The translations under genes were made by a program, and so were the position numbers. The notes under the pieces are model-generated. The model did no database searches. It was given only the letters and a program-made list of their open reading frames with translations, and was not told the origin of the DNA. Below, piece by piece: positions 42,291 through 50,659 of a DNA stretch of 58,055 nt (positions are counted from its first letter, which is position 1; each line of letters begins with the position of its first letter). This DNA comes from an uncultured Ruminiclostridium sp. (GTDB taxonomy: Bacteria; Bacillota; Clostridia; Oscillospirales; Ruminococcaceae): the NCBI GenBank assembly GCA_949878745.1, contig CATLBH010000015.1, positions 1-58,055 on the forward strand, read 5' to 3'.

Positions 42291-43835
42291 TCAAACTTCC
42301 TTCACCAGCGTATCCACATGGCTTACAATAAGATTGGCGCCTTCGTTTCCGCTTATGTCTATGTTTCTGACGGTAAGAGTTTTTACGTTGTCGAAATACA
42401 TTCCCGCTTTGCACATTTTTTCCGCGTTGTTTCTCATAGCGGGAACACCGGGCTGTGCGTTTTCGTCGTAGGTGAATTTTATATTCTCCACCGTTATTTC
42501 TTCGATGGGCATTTCGGGAAGTCCGTCGCAATAACAGGCGGCAACCTGACAGTTCAGGCATTCCATATCCTTAAATGTGAATTTTCCCAAATAGGGAGTG
42601 CGTTCGTCCACCGTCAGTTTTTCGCGGGTAGTGTTATATTCGGAATAACGGTCGGAATCGCAGCAGTTATACCACATATTTATAACTATGGGAGTGAGCA
42701 CGCCGTCCATTTTGATATTTTCAAAAAGCACGCCGTCTATTACCGCGTCTTTTCCTCTTCCTCGGCGTGTCTTTATACGCAGCCCTCTGTCGGTATGATT
42801 GAAGATACAGCGGTTAACGGTGAGATTTTTTACGCCGCCCGCCATCTCGCTGCCCAAAGTTATTGCGCCGTGTCCGAACTGCATAATGCAGTTTCTGATG
42901 GTATGATGATCGGCGGGGGTTTTGTATTTTTTGCCTATTTCGATTTTGCCTGATTTAATAGCAATACAGTCGTCGCCTACGCTGAATTTGCAGCCGATTA
43001 TGTTAACGTTGTCGCAGGCTTCCGGGTCAAGAGCGTCCGTATTGGGACTGTCTTTGGGAGCGTTTACGGATACGTCCAAGAAATTGAGATTATGGGAAAA
43101 ATAAGGGTGAAGCTGCCATGAAGCGGCGTTTTGTACGGTAACTCCGTGGAGTGTGATGTTTTCACAGCGATTGGCAAACAAAATTCTCGGTCTTCCCGTT
43201 TCCCTTTCTTTTACATTTATCCACCATTCGCTGTTATGTGCGTTGCCCTCTATGACGCCTTTTCCCACTATTTGTATGTCCTCGGCGTATTCGGCAAACA
43301 GCAGCGCCTGATGCATGGGAATGGAGACTCCCTCCCATGTGCCCGTTTCCACCAGCTTGCCGGTAACAATATCGTTTACGGCTCCCGGAATCACAGGGTA
43401 ACGGTCGGGGTCGGTATTGCCCAATAAAACGGCTTCCTCGGAAAGATCTATGATTATATGGCTTTTAAGGCAGAGGGGAGCGGTGCTGTAAACGCCTTTG
43501 GGAAAATGAAGGCGGCCGCCTTTGGGGAGACAGTTTATGGCGGTTTGAATATTTATCGTATCATCGTGAACCCCGTCGCCCACCGCTCCGAAATCTTTTA
43601 CGTTTACGGCGCAGGTTTCTTTATGGGTAGTGAATGTTACTATGCCGTGGCCGGTTGCTTCGAGAGTATATTCGGTATCGGGGGTGAGATTGAAGAGTGA
43701 AAAGACGTTTGTTTTTGAGGTAAATAAGTCTTTTCCGTTCAGGGTTACCTTGTACTCGGAATCGGAATAATAGGGGGAGTTGTTTTCCAGCTCAAAACAG
43801 GCGGATACGGGGCTTTTATATAGGATATTCAACAT
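42291..43835 (-). CDS. GH28 polygalacturonase, cytoplasmic
   Basis: A 514-residue enzyme, intracellular because it has no signal peptide. Residues 1-75 resemble a small fibronectin-type domain (SPVSACFELENNSPYY...LTPDTEYTLEATG). The right-handed beta-helix begins at VKDFGAVGDGVHDDT. GH28 catalytic motifs: NTD (265-267), DD (288-289), GHG (321-323) and RIK (353-355). Like bacterial exo-polygalacturonases, it likely trims imported oligogalacturonides. The ATG at 43835 is used: GGAAAGG precedes it, and the 15 upstream codons (from 43880) are not family-like. Confidence 0.93.
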   Translation of the reverse strand: MLNILYKSPVSACFELENNSPYYSDSEYKVTLNGKDLFTSKTNVFSLFNLTPDTEYTLEATGHGIVTFTTHKETCAVNVKDFGAVGDGVHDDTINIQTAINCLPKGGRLHFPKGVYSTAPLCLKSHIIIDLSEEAVLLGNTDPDRYPVIPGAVNDIVTGKLVETGTWEGVSIPMHQALLFAEYAEDIQIVGKGVIEGNAHNSEWWINVKERETGRPRILFANRCENITLHGVTVQNAASWQLHPYFSHNLNFLDVSVNAPKDSPNTDALDPEACDNVNIIGCKFSVGDDCIAIKSGKIEIGKKYKTPADHHTIRNCIMQFGHGAITLGSEMAGGVKNLTVNRCIFNHTDRGLRIKTRRGRGKDAVIDGVLFENIKMDGVLTPIVINMWYNCCDSDRYSEYNTTREKLTVDERTPYLGKFTFKDMECLNCQVAACYCDGLPEMPIEEITVENIKFTYDENAQPGVPAMRNNAEKMCKAGMYFDNVKTLTVRNIDISGNEGANLIVSHVDTLVKEV

Positions 43836-43903
43836 TTTTATTACCTTTCCTTTCTTCTTTGGGAGACGTTTGAATAACAATTTTTTTAAGTTCTTTCAAA
43901 ATG

Positions 43904-44008
43904 ATACCAATCTTTAATCAGGTTGTAGACTTGATGAAAGATTGCACCCTAAGCACTAATTTTTGATCATCCGTATTATTTGTCTATACCCTAATCAAAG
44001 ATTAGTAT
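43904..44008. repeat. Full-length two-hairpin palindromic repeat (CTAATCTTT family)
   Basis: ATACCAATCTTTAATCA, TGTAGAC, GATGAAAGATTGCACCC, CACTAATTTTTGATCA, then TTTGTCTATA and CTAATCAAAGATTAGTAT, colinear with 591-704 but more diverged. It lies between GH28 and the four-TM gene upstream of it. No gene was seen in this 240-bp gap. Confidence 0.7.
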
Positions 44009-44076
44009 GGGATTCCTCCGATTTTATTTTTGTATAAGCATATTTTCTAAGCACAAAACAGCGTCTTCGCTGCTTT

Positions 44077-44757
44077 TTATTTTTTTCCGTTTCCCGCTTT
44101 CACGTTCGCGTCTTTAAGCACCTTGATAAACCCGTTCTTTATCACGATAAAAAGCATATCGAACCCCATATACAAAAGTCCGAACAAAATCGGCTCCACC
44201 CCTATCGGCACCGTTTCCGCGCTGTCCGCAGGCCCGGCGAGTATCGTGTTCACTACCGTGTAAAACTGCATAACGCAAAACAGTATCACCGCCGAATAAA
44301 GCACGTTCAGAAAAACCGTCCAGAACTTTTTTGAGGGTATCATCATCCACTTGTCATAAGCCCCCTTTTCGGGTTCAAAATGCCTGAGCGTATGATTTAC
44401 CAGTAAATCGTTGCATACCCCCAAGCCGATGGCTAAAGCCGCCAGCAGGTCGAGTCCGACAAGGTAAGCGCCTAAACCCCAGAGGAAAAAGTAACAAATC
44501 GCTCCGCTGAACCAGAATTTTATAAAAACAATCTTCAGCCATGAGGGAATGTGTATTCCTTTCCTCGACTTGTATTTTCTTATCTCCGCATTCGATACGG
44601 GCGGTGCGTTTTTGGCGTTCACCAGCTTTTCAATCGACTCGGTTTTCAGATCGTAATAGCTTGCTGTGCCAGCCGCGCTAGCTGTGCCAACTGTGCTAGC
44701 TGTGCTCGGCTGTTTTTCGGGCTTTCCGCCCTTCCGTTCTTTTTGTTTATTCGACAT
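44077..44757 (-). CDS. Four-TM membrane protein of unknown function, with low-complexity N-terminus
   Basis: A 226-residue protein from the ATG at 44757. The hydrophilic N-terminus contains a Ser/Thr/Ala/Gly stretch (STASTVGTASAAGTAS) encoded by short DNA repeats. Four membrane segments follow in residues about 75-215 (VFIKFWFSGAICYFFLWGLGAYLVG, LLAALAIGLGVCNDLL, WTVFLNVLYSAVILFCVMQFY, EPILFGLLYMGFDMLFIVI). No family was recognised. It is the last gene of the importer unit before GH28. Confidence 0.7.
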   Translation of the reverse strand: MSNKQKERKGGKPEKQPSTASTVGTASAAGTASYYDLKTESIEKLVNAKNAPPVSNAEIRKYKSRKGIHIPSWLKIVFIKFWFSGAICYFFLWGLGAYLVGLDLLAALAIGLGVCNDLLVNHTLRHFEPEKGAYDKWMMIPSKKFWTVFLNVLYSAVILFCVMQFYTVVNTILAGPADSAETVPIGVEPILFGLLYMGFDMLFIVIKNGFIKVLKDANVKAGNGKK

Positions 44758-44843
44758 ATATTCATATATTCCCTTTTTGCAATTAAAGCAACACAAGTCT
44801 TAAGCTAACCTTCAGACCGATGCTGCTTTTCATTGGTTATTTG

Positions 44844-45419
44844 TTATTCTTCGCCCGAAATTTCAATGGCTTTCATCTCGCCGTTGCCTTCAACGTCAAT
44901 AGAAGTATTGATCTTTTTAAGAAGCTTTCCGTACAACGGTAACAGAAGTACCAGTACAGCGCATACCGCAACGCATACAATGTGCGCGGTCACCGTATTC
45001 TGAGCCGAAAGTATGAAAGCGGTGGAGTCGTCGATTACAACAGGGCTTACCTCGCGGGTCATAGCCTGTGATATTCTGAAAAGGTAAACGCTGTCCACGA
45101 ACACCAAGCCCGCCAGCATGACGTAAAGCAATATCAGCATCACAAGCTTGGGTTTCTGCCTTTTCGGGAACGCGCGAAGAAAACAGACAAAGGCAAGTAT
45201 CGAAAACAGCATTGCCGCAAACTCACACTGTCCCATATTGGGCGAATTTATCCTCGCCGTGGTATTCGCTATGGAAGTAAGATTCAGCGAATATACAAGA
45301 AACGCCGCCGCCAAAGCCACAAGAGCGATAATCTGGGGACTCCGTTTCAGGGAAACGAAAAGTTTTCTTATAAATTCCTTTATCCCTCTCGGCTTAGCGG
45401 ACATCTGCTTTTGTTTCAT
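44844..45419 (-). CDS. Four-TM membrane protein of unknown function
   Basis: A 191-residue protein with a basic N-terminus and four membrane segments (about 30-50, 66-84, 91-113, 143-165); about 30 residues lie outside between the third and fourth. Similar in size and layout to the proteins at 46758-47264 and 47261-47851 in the same operon, though sequence identity is low. It begins 14 bp after the ATPase gene. Confidence 0.72.
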   Translation of the reverse strand: MKQKQMSAKPRGIKEFIRKLFVSLKRSPQIIALVALAAAFLVYSLNLTSIANTTARINSPNMGQCEFAAMLFSILAFVCFLRAFPKRQKPKLVMLILLYVMLAGLVFVDSVYLFRISQAMTREVSPVVIDDSTAFILSAQNTVTAHIVCVAVCAVLVLLLPLYGKLLKKINTSIDVEGNGEMKAIEISGEE

Positions 45420-45433
45420 CTGCCTTTTCTCCT

Positions 45434-46498
45434 TTATCCTATTCTTATTGCCTCGGTGGTGTCCTTGTCAAAGAAATGTTTTCTGCTGAAAGAAACCATA
45501 ACCTCGTCTCCTGCCTTGTAGTTGCACCATTCACGGAATTTGCAGGTTATCTTGTGTTTTTTCATAGTGCCGTTCACAAGAGTGGTCTGTCCGAGGTTTT
45601 CGTTGGAAAATACGTTTACGCGAATGCTTCCCCCCTCCGAAATATTTTCGGGACGTACCCCGAGAGTGATATGCTTATTCTCATATCCCCTCAGCGCGCT
45701 TTTTTCCTCGGGAGAAAGCTCTTCCGCAAAGTCGTCGCAAACCAGCTGGCCGTTCTTTACCTCAACGTCAAAGAAATTCATGGGGGGAAGTCCTATAAAT
45801 CCCGCCACAAACAGGTTCGCGGGAGAGTCGTAGAGCTCCAGCGGCGTTCCTATCTGTTGAACGTGCCCCATGGACATACATACTATCCTGTCCGCAAGCG
45901 TCAATGCTTCCGTCTGATCGTGGGTAACGTAAAGCATAGTTGCGTTAAGCCGCTTGTGAAGAAGAAGTATCTCGCGTCGTGTGGCTCCTCTGAGCTTCGC
46001 GTCAAGGTTGGACAGGGGCTCGTCAAAAAGGAACACCTTAGGGGTGCGCACTATGGCGCGTCCCATGGCGACTCTTTGCCTCTGACCGCCCGAAAGCTGA
46101 TTGGGCTTTTTGTTAAGCTGGTCGGTAAGACCCAATATATCCGCCGCCGCCAGAACCTTCTGGTGTATCTCGTTTTTGTTTTCCTTTCGGAGCATAAGCG
46201 AAAACGCCATATTCTCATATATGGTCATATGACCGTACAGCGCGTAATTCTGAAACACCATCGCTATGTCCCGATCCTTCGGGGGCATTGCCGTAACATC
46301 CTTGCCGTCGATTATGAGCTTCCCGCCGGAAATGTCCTCAAGCCCGGCCACCATGCGAAGCGTGGTGGATTTGCCGCAGCCCGAAGGCCCCACGAGAACT
46401 ATCAGTTCGCCGTCGTTTACGTCAAGGTTAAAATCGAAAACCGCCTGAACCTTATTGTCGTATATTTTGTCAAGATGTTGTAATTTCAAACTGCTCAT
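45434..46498 (-). CDS. Sugar ABC transporter ATPase (MsmX/UgpC type) of the importer operon
   Basis: A 354-residue CUT1 ATPase. Walker A GPSGCGKST, signature LSGGQRQRVAMGRAI, Walker B VFLFDEPLSNLDAKLR, switch YVTHDQTEALTLADR, and a C-terminal TOBE-like regulatory domain (about 240-354). It lies with permeases and the binding protein in the same orientation and probably drives them. Having its own ATPase in the operon is unusual for LplB/LplC-type importers, which commonly rely on a shared MsmX. Confidence 0.94.
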   Translation of the reverse strand: MSSLKLQHLDKIYDNKVQAVFDFNLDVNDGELIVLVGPSGCGKSTTLRMVAGLEDISGGKLIIDGKDVTAMPPKDRDIAMVFQNYALYGHMTIYENMAFSLMLRKENKNEIHQKVLAAADILGLTDQLNKKPNQLSGGQRQRVAMGRAIVRTPKVFLFDEPLSNLDAKLRGATRREILLLHKRLNATMLYVTHDQTEALTLADRIVCMSMGHVQQIGTPLELYDSPANLFVAGFIGLPPMNFFDVEVKNGQLVCDDFAEELSPEEKSALRGYENKHITLGVRPENISEGGSIRVNVFSNENLGQTTLVNGTMKKHKITCKFREWCNYKAGDEVMVSFSRKHFFDKDTTEAIRIG

Positions 46499-46757
46499 CT
46501 TATAATCAATTCCTTTCGGCGGAGACTTTCCGCGCGGCCGCGCGGGATACGAGCCAACAAGCTTACGGCCCGATTCGCTCCGGTTGTTTAGAAATTAGAG
46601 CCCGTCCGCACAGGAATGGCGCGTGGATTTTCGAGCAGATTTTGCCGAGGACAAGGCAAAATTTCGCAGGCTTGCTGGCGCAAGTCAAGAAATTTTAACG
46701 CGGTCATCGGTAAAATCTGCCGAAAAGACGCGTGCCGATTTCTATGCGGAGCGGTTC
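46499..46757. other. Gap between ATPase and four-TM genes: palindrome plus mobile element
   Basis: No gene. CCGCGCGGCCGCGCGG, a perfect 16-bp palindrome, is at 46530-46545; the rest is the AGAACC element described separately. Confidence 0.6.
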
Positions 46758-46758
46758 T
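46597..46758. mobile_element. 162-bp AGAACC-ended inverted-repeat element (short form)
   Basis: Starts AGAGCCCGTCCGCACAGGAA and ends GACGCGTGCCGATTTCTATG plus CGGAGCGGTTCT, the same ends and flanking blocks (GTGGATTTTCGAGCAGATTT, CAAGTCAAGAAATTTT, GTCATCGG) as the 232-bp copy at 37595, minus an 80-bp internal part. Its outer end is adjacent to TTA that serves as the stop codon of the minus-strand gene starting at 47264. Confidence 0.78.
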
Positions 46759-47264
46759 TATTGCTGCGCGGATACGTTCTTTGCCTCAAGCTCGTTCTGA
46801 TAAGCCGAAAGCGTACGGGTTTTATAAAAGGCGATAATTCCCGCCGCTATACAAAGCGCTGCGGAGCCGATAAGATAAACGCATATTCGCGTAAACTGTC
46901 CGCTCCCCATAACCGCCTCTTCTTCGCCGCTTAAGGTAACGGTAGCCTTGGTGGCGTCCATAGGAAGGATAAAGATGCGTATTATCTGCCCCAATCCCAG
47001 AAGCACAAGAACGAAGGAATAATTCAGCTTATAGCTTTTTACCCCCTCGGATGAGAGAAACGCGATAAGCATAAACAAAAGATTATATACAACGGAGATC
47101 CCTATCATATACTGATAATAATAAGAGCCTACGTCGGATTTATAGATACAGACAAAGTAAAGCGCGTTGAGAACTATCGCTAACAGGGTAAGAGAGGACG
47201 AAAGCTTGTTTTTGGTGAAACGGAGCCTATCCTTTTTTATAAGAGCGTCGTTTTTGGCGGTCAT
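46758..47264 (-). CDS. Four-TM membrane protein of unknown function
   Basis: A 168-residue protein with four membrane segments (about 23-41, 50-70, 82-99, 126-147) and short charged ends. It overlaps the upstream four-TM gene by 4 bp. Its TAA stop is supplied by the end of the AGAACC element at 46597-46758, so the present C-terminus may be a truncation of an originally longer protein. No family recognised. Confidence 0.72.
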   Translation of the reverse strand: MTAKNDALIKKDRLRFTKNKLSSSLTLLAIVLNALYFVCIYKSDVGSYYYQYMIGISVVYNLLFMLIAFLSSEGVKSYKLNYSFVLVLLGLGQIIRIFILPMDATKATVTLSGEEEAVMGSGQFTRICVYLIGSAALCIAAGIIAFYKTRTLSAYQNELEAKNVSAQQ

Positions 47265-47851
47265 ACTTTCATCTCCTTTCCCGTACCGATAAGACGTTTT
47301 TCTTCCTTCATCATAATTATTTTCAGAACCAAATTGATAATAAGCAGCACCGTAATCAGAAGAAGAAGCCCGAATACAAAATACGACACGTCAAACCAGA
47401 AGGTGGAATCCGTATAATAGGTTTTCCACAGTTCCGAGTGCGCCTTAAGAGCCTCAAAGTCTATCTGTAAGTACTGCGCTTTATAAGCCGATATTTCGGA
47501 AAGCGCCCATACCGACACTCCGATATTGCACACCGCCGAAAGCCCCACCGCGATATAATTGCCTATGTAGTACTTTCTGCGGGAATGGGTGTTTGTCAGG
47601 AATAAAATCAGCGTAACGAGAATAAGCCCTATGGATATTTGGGTAAATGTTGAGTTAAAGGGCTGCATTTCGTAATAGATCGACGAGCCCGCCACGGTCG
47701 ATTCGGTATAATCGTCGGGGTTTCTCATGGTAGAGTACAGGCTGTCGTACAAATCGGTCATTATGCCGAGCGAGTATATAAATACCAGAGCCGCCGCGGC
47801 CAACGCGGCAAAGCATACTATTTTCTGAAATGTTAATTGTTTCTTATACAT
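47261..47851 (-). CDS. Four-TM membrane protein of unknown function
   Basis: A 196-residue protein with four membrane segments (about 10-31, 70-86, 96-115, 150-176). A 40-residue hydrophilic loop follows TM1 and another TM3. Layout parallels that of 44844-45419. It lies between the solute-binding gene and the ATPase gene and is translationally coupled to the next. Inference: an accessory part of the importer. Confidence 0.72.
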   Translation of the reverse strand: MYKKQLTFQKIVCFAALAAAALVFIYSLGIMTDLYDSLYSTMRNPDDYTESTVAGSSIYYEMQPFNSTFTQISIGLILVTLILFLTNTHSRRKYYIGNYIAVGLSAVCNIGVSVWALSEISAYKAQYLQIDFEALKAHSELWKTYYTDSTFWFDVSYFVFGLLLLITVLLIINLVLKIIMMKEEKRLIGTGKEMKV

Positions 47852-48167
47852 ATAAGCCCTCTTCCTTTATGTTATGTTCGTGGGTAATAACATAATAACT
47901 CCGTAAAAACGCCCTCTGGCGGGTAATACAATCCCTTTTTAGAACCATTCCTATGTGGACAGGTTCTTAAGCTGCGGGTAAAAAAGAATCGGTATAGATC
48001 GGTCTTCAAGGGAGAACGGTTCCCGGCTCGGCCCGACGGAAGACGGACAACAGTAAACGCCAATCTTCCGCCCGGCCGAACCGAGGATAAATCCTCGGTT
48101 GAAGCCTTAATATTCGATAAACGTCAAATATAAGTTAAACATTGCTTTTACTCGAAAATTACGGAAA
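47852..48167 (-). promoter_or_regulatory. Structured gap between the binding protein and four-TM genes
   Basis: No gene. It holds the 27-bp AGAACC palindrome (47941-47967) and a long stem (GGCTCGGCCCGACGGAAGA at 48025-48043 with TCTTCCGCCCGGCCGAACC at 48064-48082), followed by AACCGAGG/CCTCGGTT. Such hairpins after a solute-binding gene often let it be expressed above the genes that follow. Confidence 0.5.
47941..47967. repeat. 27-bp AGAACC palindrome (copy 2)
   Basis: AGAACCATTCC, TATGT, GGACAGGTTCT: the reverse orientation of 985-1011, with 2 or 3 differences. Confidence 0.7.
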
Positions 48168-50396
48168 TCAGCCGTTCATCTCGTTGTAATAGTTTACAAG
48201 TCTCTGCCAAGCGTCCTGCTTGAGAGCAAGATACTGTGCGCCGCTCCATGCGTCGCTTACTGTGGTGATGGTTTCCTCGGCGGAAGATGTGCCCTCGCCG
48301 GTGTAGCCGCCGCAGATGATGTTAACGAAGAGGTTCTCGCCGTCCTTGTTCTGGCCGAACTTACCCTTGGCGCCCAGCTCGGTGAAGGTGCCGATCATAT
48401 CGTTTTCGGTCTTGGTGTTGGGCAGTACGGTGGGAACGGAGGTGTACCACGCGTTTTCGGTAAGCGCCAGCTCGGGGTGCTTGATGGTGCCCAGGCCGAT
48501 GGCGGTGGAGATATAGCCCGCGCCTTCTCTGCCGGCCTCGGAGGTGCACTGATACTCAAACGCCTGGCTCTTTACAAAGCTGAGAGTGGAGCCCAAATAC
48601 TTACGGGCATAGTTAGTGTAGTTGCCGCTTGCCTTCTCCCAGAGCTCGTCATAAGTGGCCTGAGCGATCATAGGCATATCGGTGCCGTTGAACTTGAAGG
48701 TCATATAGTTGCCGTCGGCGTCGGTCATAATGAACGCGTCGGGGCCGTAAGACATAAGAATCTGTCCCTCGGGGCTGTAAGCGTAGTCGATAAGGGAAAG
48801 AGCCGCGTTAAGCTTGTTGGTGTCGTCGCCCACGCCCGCCTTGGAAATTCCCCAGCCGTCCGTCTTAACAGAACGCCAGGATTCGGTAAATCTCATATAA
48901 ACGCCGTCGTCGCTTGAGCCGTCGAACCAATGGGCAACGGGAACCATAGCCGCCATGTACTTCTCGCCGTCTTCTTTCTGAAGCTTGGTCTCGTTAAGTA
49001 CGGTCTGGGTCTGGTTATAGTCATAGTGCATAAAGCCCATATCATTTTCCAACATTGTGGAGGAGCTTTCCTTGGAGCTGTCGATGAAGGACTTGGAGAT
49101 AAGGCCTTCCTGAGCCATAGCGTTCATTCTGTCCATGGCGGCGTAGGCTTCGGGCTCCTGACGCGCGTCATGAAGCTTGTTGTCGGTGCCTACATAAAGG
49201 TAATCGGATCTGGACTCAAGGCCGCGAACGCCGAAGAGAGAACCGGCGAAACGGAACATATCAACTCTTCTCTGATTGTTGTCGTCTTCACGGGAGAAAA
49301 GACCCTGAATGCTGTCTGTGCCGTTAAGAGTCTGAGGGTTAGCCACTACGCAGCGAAGGAGAGCTACCAGCTCGTCGGCGTCCCAGGCGGCGTTCTGACC
49401 AACGAACAGGTTGGAACGGGTGGTTCCGTAATATCCGTTGTAAGCCTCGTCAATGTATGTACGGAGCATATTAACCGCGTCAACACCGCTAATAGCGCCC
49501 GCGTCGTTCATCTTGGCGATAATGTTTCCGCCCGTGTCGTAATCCTTTGTAACGGTTTCGGTACCGGAGCCGTCAAGCTTTACCGTTTCAATTTCAACCT
49601 TGCCGCTGGTGGGCATATAAGGCTGATATACGGGAGCGGCGGTGGTGTTGCTGGCGTCGGCCGCGAAAGCGCCGTCGCCGTCAAGCAGCTTGGCAACCCA
49701 GTCCACTCTCATAAGAGGCATACGCTCTATATCGTTTACACCGTCGAAGTAAGGGGAGAAGTAAATTGCGCCCTTGGTATCGCCGGAGGTGGAGCCGGTA
49801 ATGGAGAGGCGAACGATGGGATTCTGTTCAAGATAAGCCTTGAAGTTGGGCATACTGTCCAGATATTCCCCGATGTTTACCAGAGCGCCCGCCGTACCGT
49901 TTTCGGTAAGCAGAGAGGCCGTGCCGCTGACCATATCCACCTGATCCAACTGAGCCTTCCAGTACTCGAACTCCTTGGTGGAGTTGTTGCCCTGATACTT
50001 ATCCTCGATGGTGATGTTCAGTCTGTTCTGAACCTCTACCCATGTGGGCTTAAGGTCGCCTGTGTGATAGGTGTTGCCGTCCGCCAGCTGAATGCCTTCG
50101 CCGGCTACTTCCGCGTCAAAGCTGAGACCGGTTTCCTTGCTGTTGTAGCCGGTGGCCATGCGCAGAACGGTTCCCGCGTCATACGCCAAAGCGGAAGCGG
50201 GGGTGTTGTTTTCCGCGGTGGTGGTATCCTCTCCGCCGGAATTGCCTTCCGCGGCGGTTGTAGTGGCTGCCGCAGGTGTTGTGCCAGATGTTGTGGTTGC
50301 GTTTTCATTATTGCCGCTGGGGCCGCACGCGGTAAGAAGCGTGGCGGCCGCCACGGAGACGGCGATCAGTGAAGACGCTATTCTTGTCTTTCTCAT
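48168..50396 (-). CDS. Large extracellular solute-binding lipoprotein (LplA-like) for pectic oligosaccharides
   Basis: A 742-residue binding protein from the ATG at 50396 (AAAGGAGGAAG ahead), with lipobox LTAC (Cys24) and a Ser/Thr/Ala linker (about 32-65). Its size exceeds typical 430-500-residue family-1 proteins and fits the LplA/YtcQ-like group that accompanies LplB/LplC permeases. Visible features: LKPTWVEVQNRLNITIED (N-lobe), DYAYSPEGQILMSYGPD (C-lobe). It is followed by hairpins and four-TM genes. Inferred ligand: oligogalacturonides, from context. Confidence 0.88.
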   Translation of the reverse strand: MRKTRIASSLIAVSVAAATLLTACGPSGNNENATTTSGTTPAAATTTAAEGNSGGEDTTTAENNTPASALAYDAGTVLRMATGYNSKETGLSFDAEVAGEGIQLADGNTYHTGDLKPTWVEVQNRLNITIEDKYQGNNSTKEFEYWKAQLDQVDMVSGTASLLTENGTAGALVNIGEYLDSMPNFKAYLEQNPIVRLSITGSTSGDTKGAIYFSPYFDGVNDIERMPLMRVDWVAKLLDGDGAFAADASNTTAAPVYQPYMPTSGKVEIETVKLDGSGTETVTKDYDTGGNIIAKMNDAGAISGVDAVNMLRTYIDEAYNGYYGTTRSNLFVGQNAAWDADELVALLRCVVANPQTLNGTDSIQGLFSREDDNNQRRVDMFRFAGSLFGVRGLESRSDYLYVGTDNKLHDARQEPEAYAAMDRMNAMAQEGLISKSFIDSSKESSSTMLENDMGFMHYDYNQTQTVLNETKLQKEDGEKYMAAMVPVAHWFDGSSDDGVYMRFTESWRSVKTDGWGISKAGVGDDTNKLNAALSLIDYAYSPEGQILMSYGPDAFIMTDADGNYMTFKFNGTDMPMIAQATYDELWEKASGNYTNYARKYLGSTLSFVKSQAFEYQCTSEAGREGAGYISTAIGLGTIKHPELALTENAWYTSVPTVLPNTKTENDMIGTFTELGAKGKFGQNKDGENLFVNIICGGYTGEGTSSAEETITTVSDAWSGAQYLALKQDAWQRLVNYYNEMNG

Positions 50397-50659
50397 TTCT
50401 TCCTCCTTTAAGGATAAATGCTTCTGATTTTGATAATACCGTGGGAATCTTTTATGTCTGCGGCCTCCCTGCCGCCGTTTTACGGTATTACCGCTTTTTA
50501 TATCGACCGCATATGCGATTGACAACGTGTAATTTTTTGCCTGATTCTCTTGTGTTCGCTTATTTTCGCTCTTTTCGCTCTTTTCGCTCTATTTGCTCTC
50601 TTTATTTACTGTTTTTGTTCGTTATTTGCTCTTTTTTTGAGCAATACCCGACATTGCCT
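50397..50659 (-). promoter_or_regulatory. Hairpin and 9-bp tandem repeats between permease and binding protein genes
   Basis: TAATACCGT (50434-50442) pairs with ACGGTATTA (50482-50490) around an inner GCGGC/GCCGC stem. Further on, TTTTCGCTC is repeated three times exactly (50563-50589), with a fourth degenerate copy. The hairpin probably sets permease versus binding-protein mRNA levels; the tandem repeat could vary in copy number. No gene was seen. Confidence 0.55.

Noticed and set aside
48930-50372. 480-residue plus-strand open frame opposite the 742-residue binding protein
   Set aside because: Mirrors the codon usage of the true gene; rich in Val/Gly/His with no domain features.
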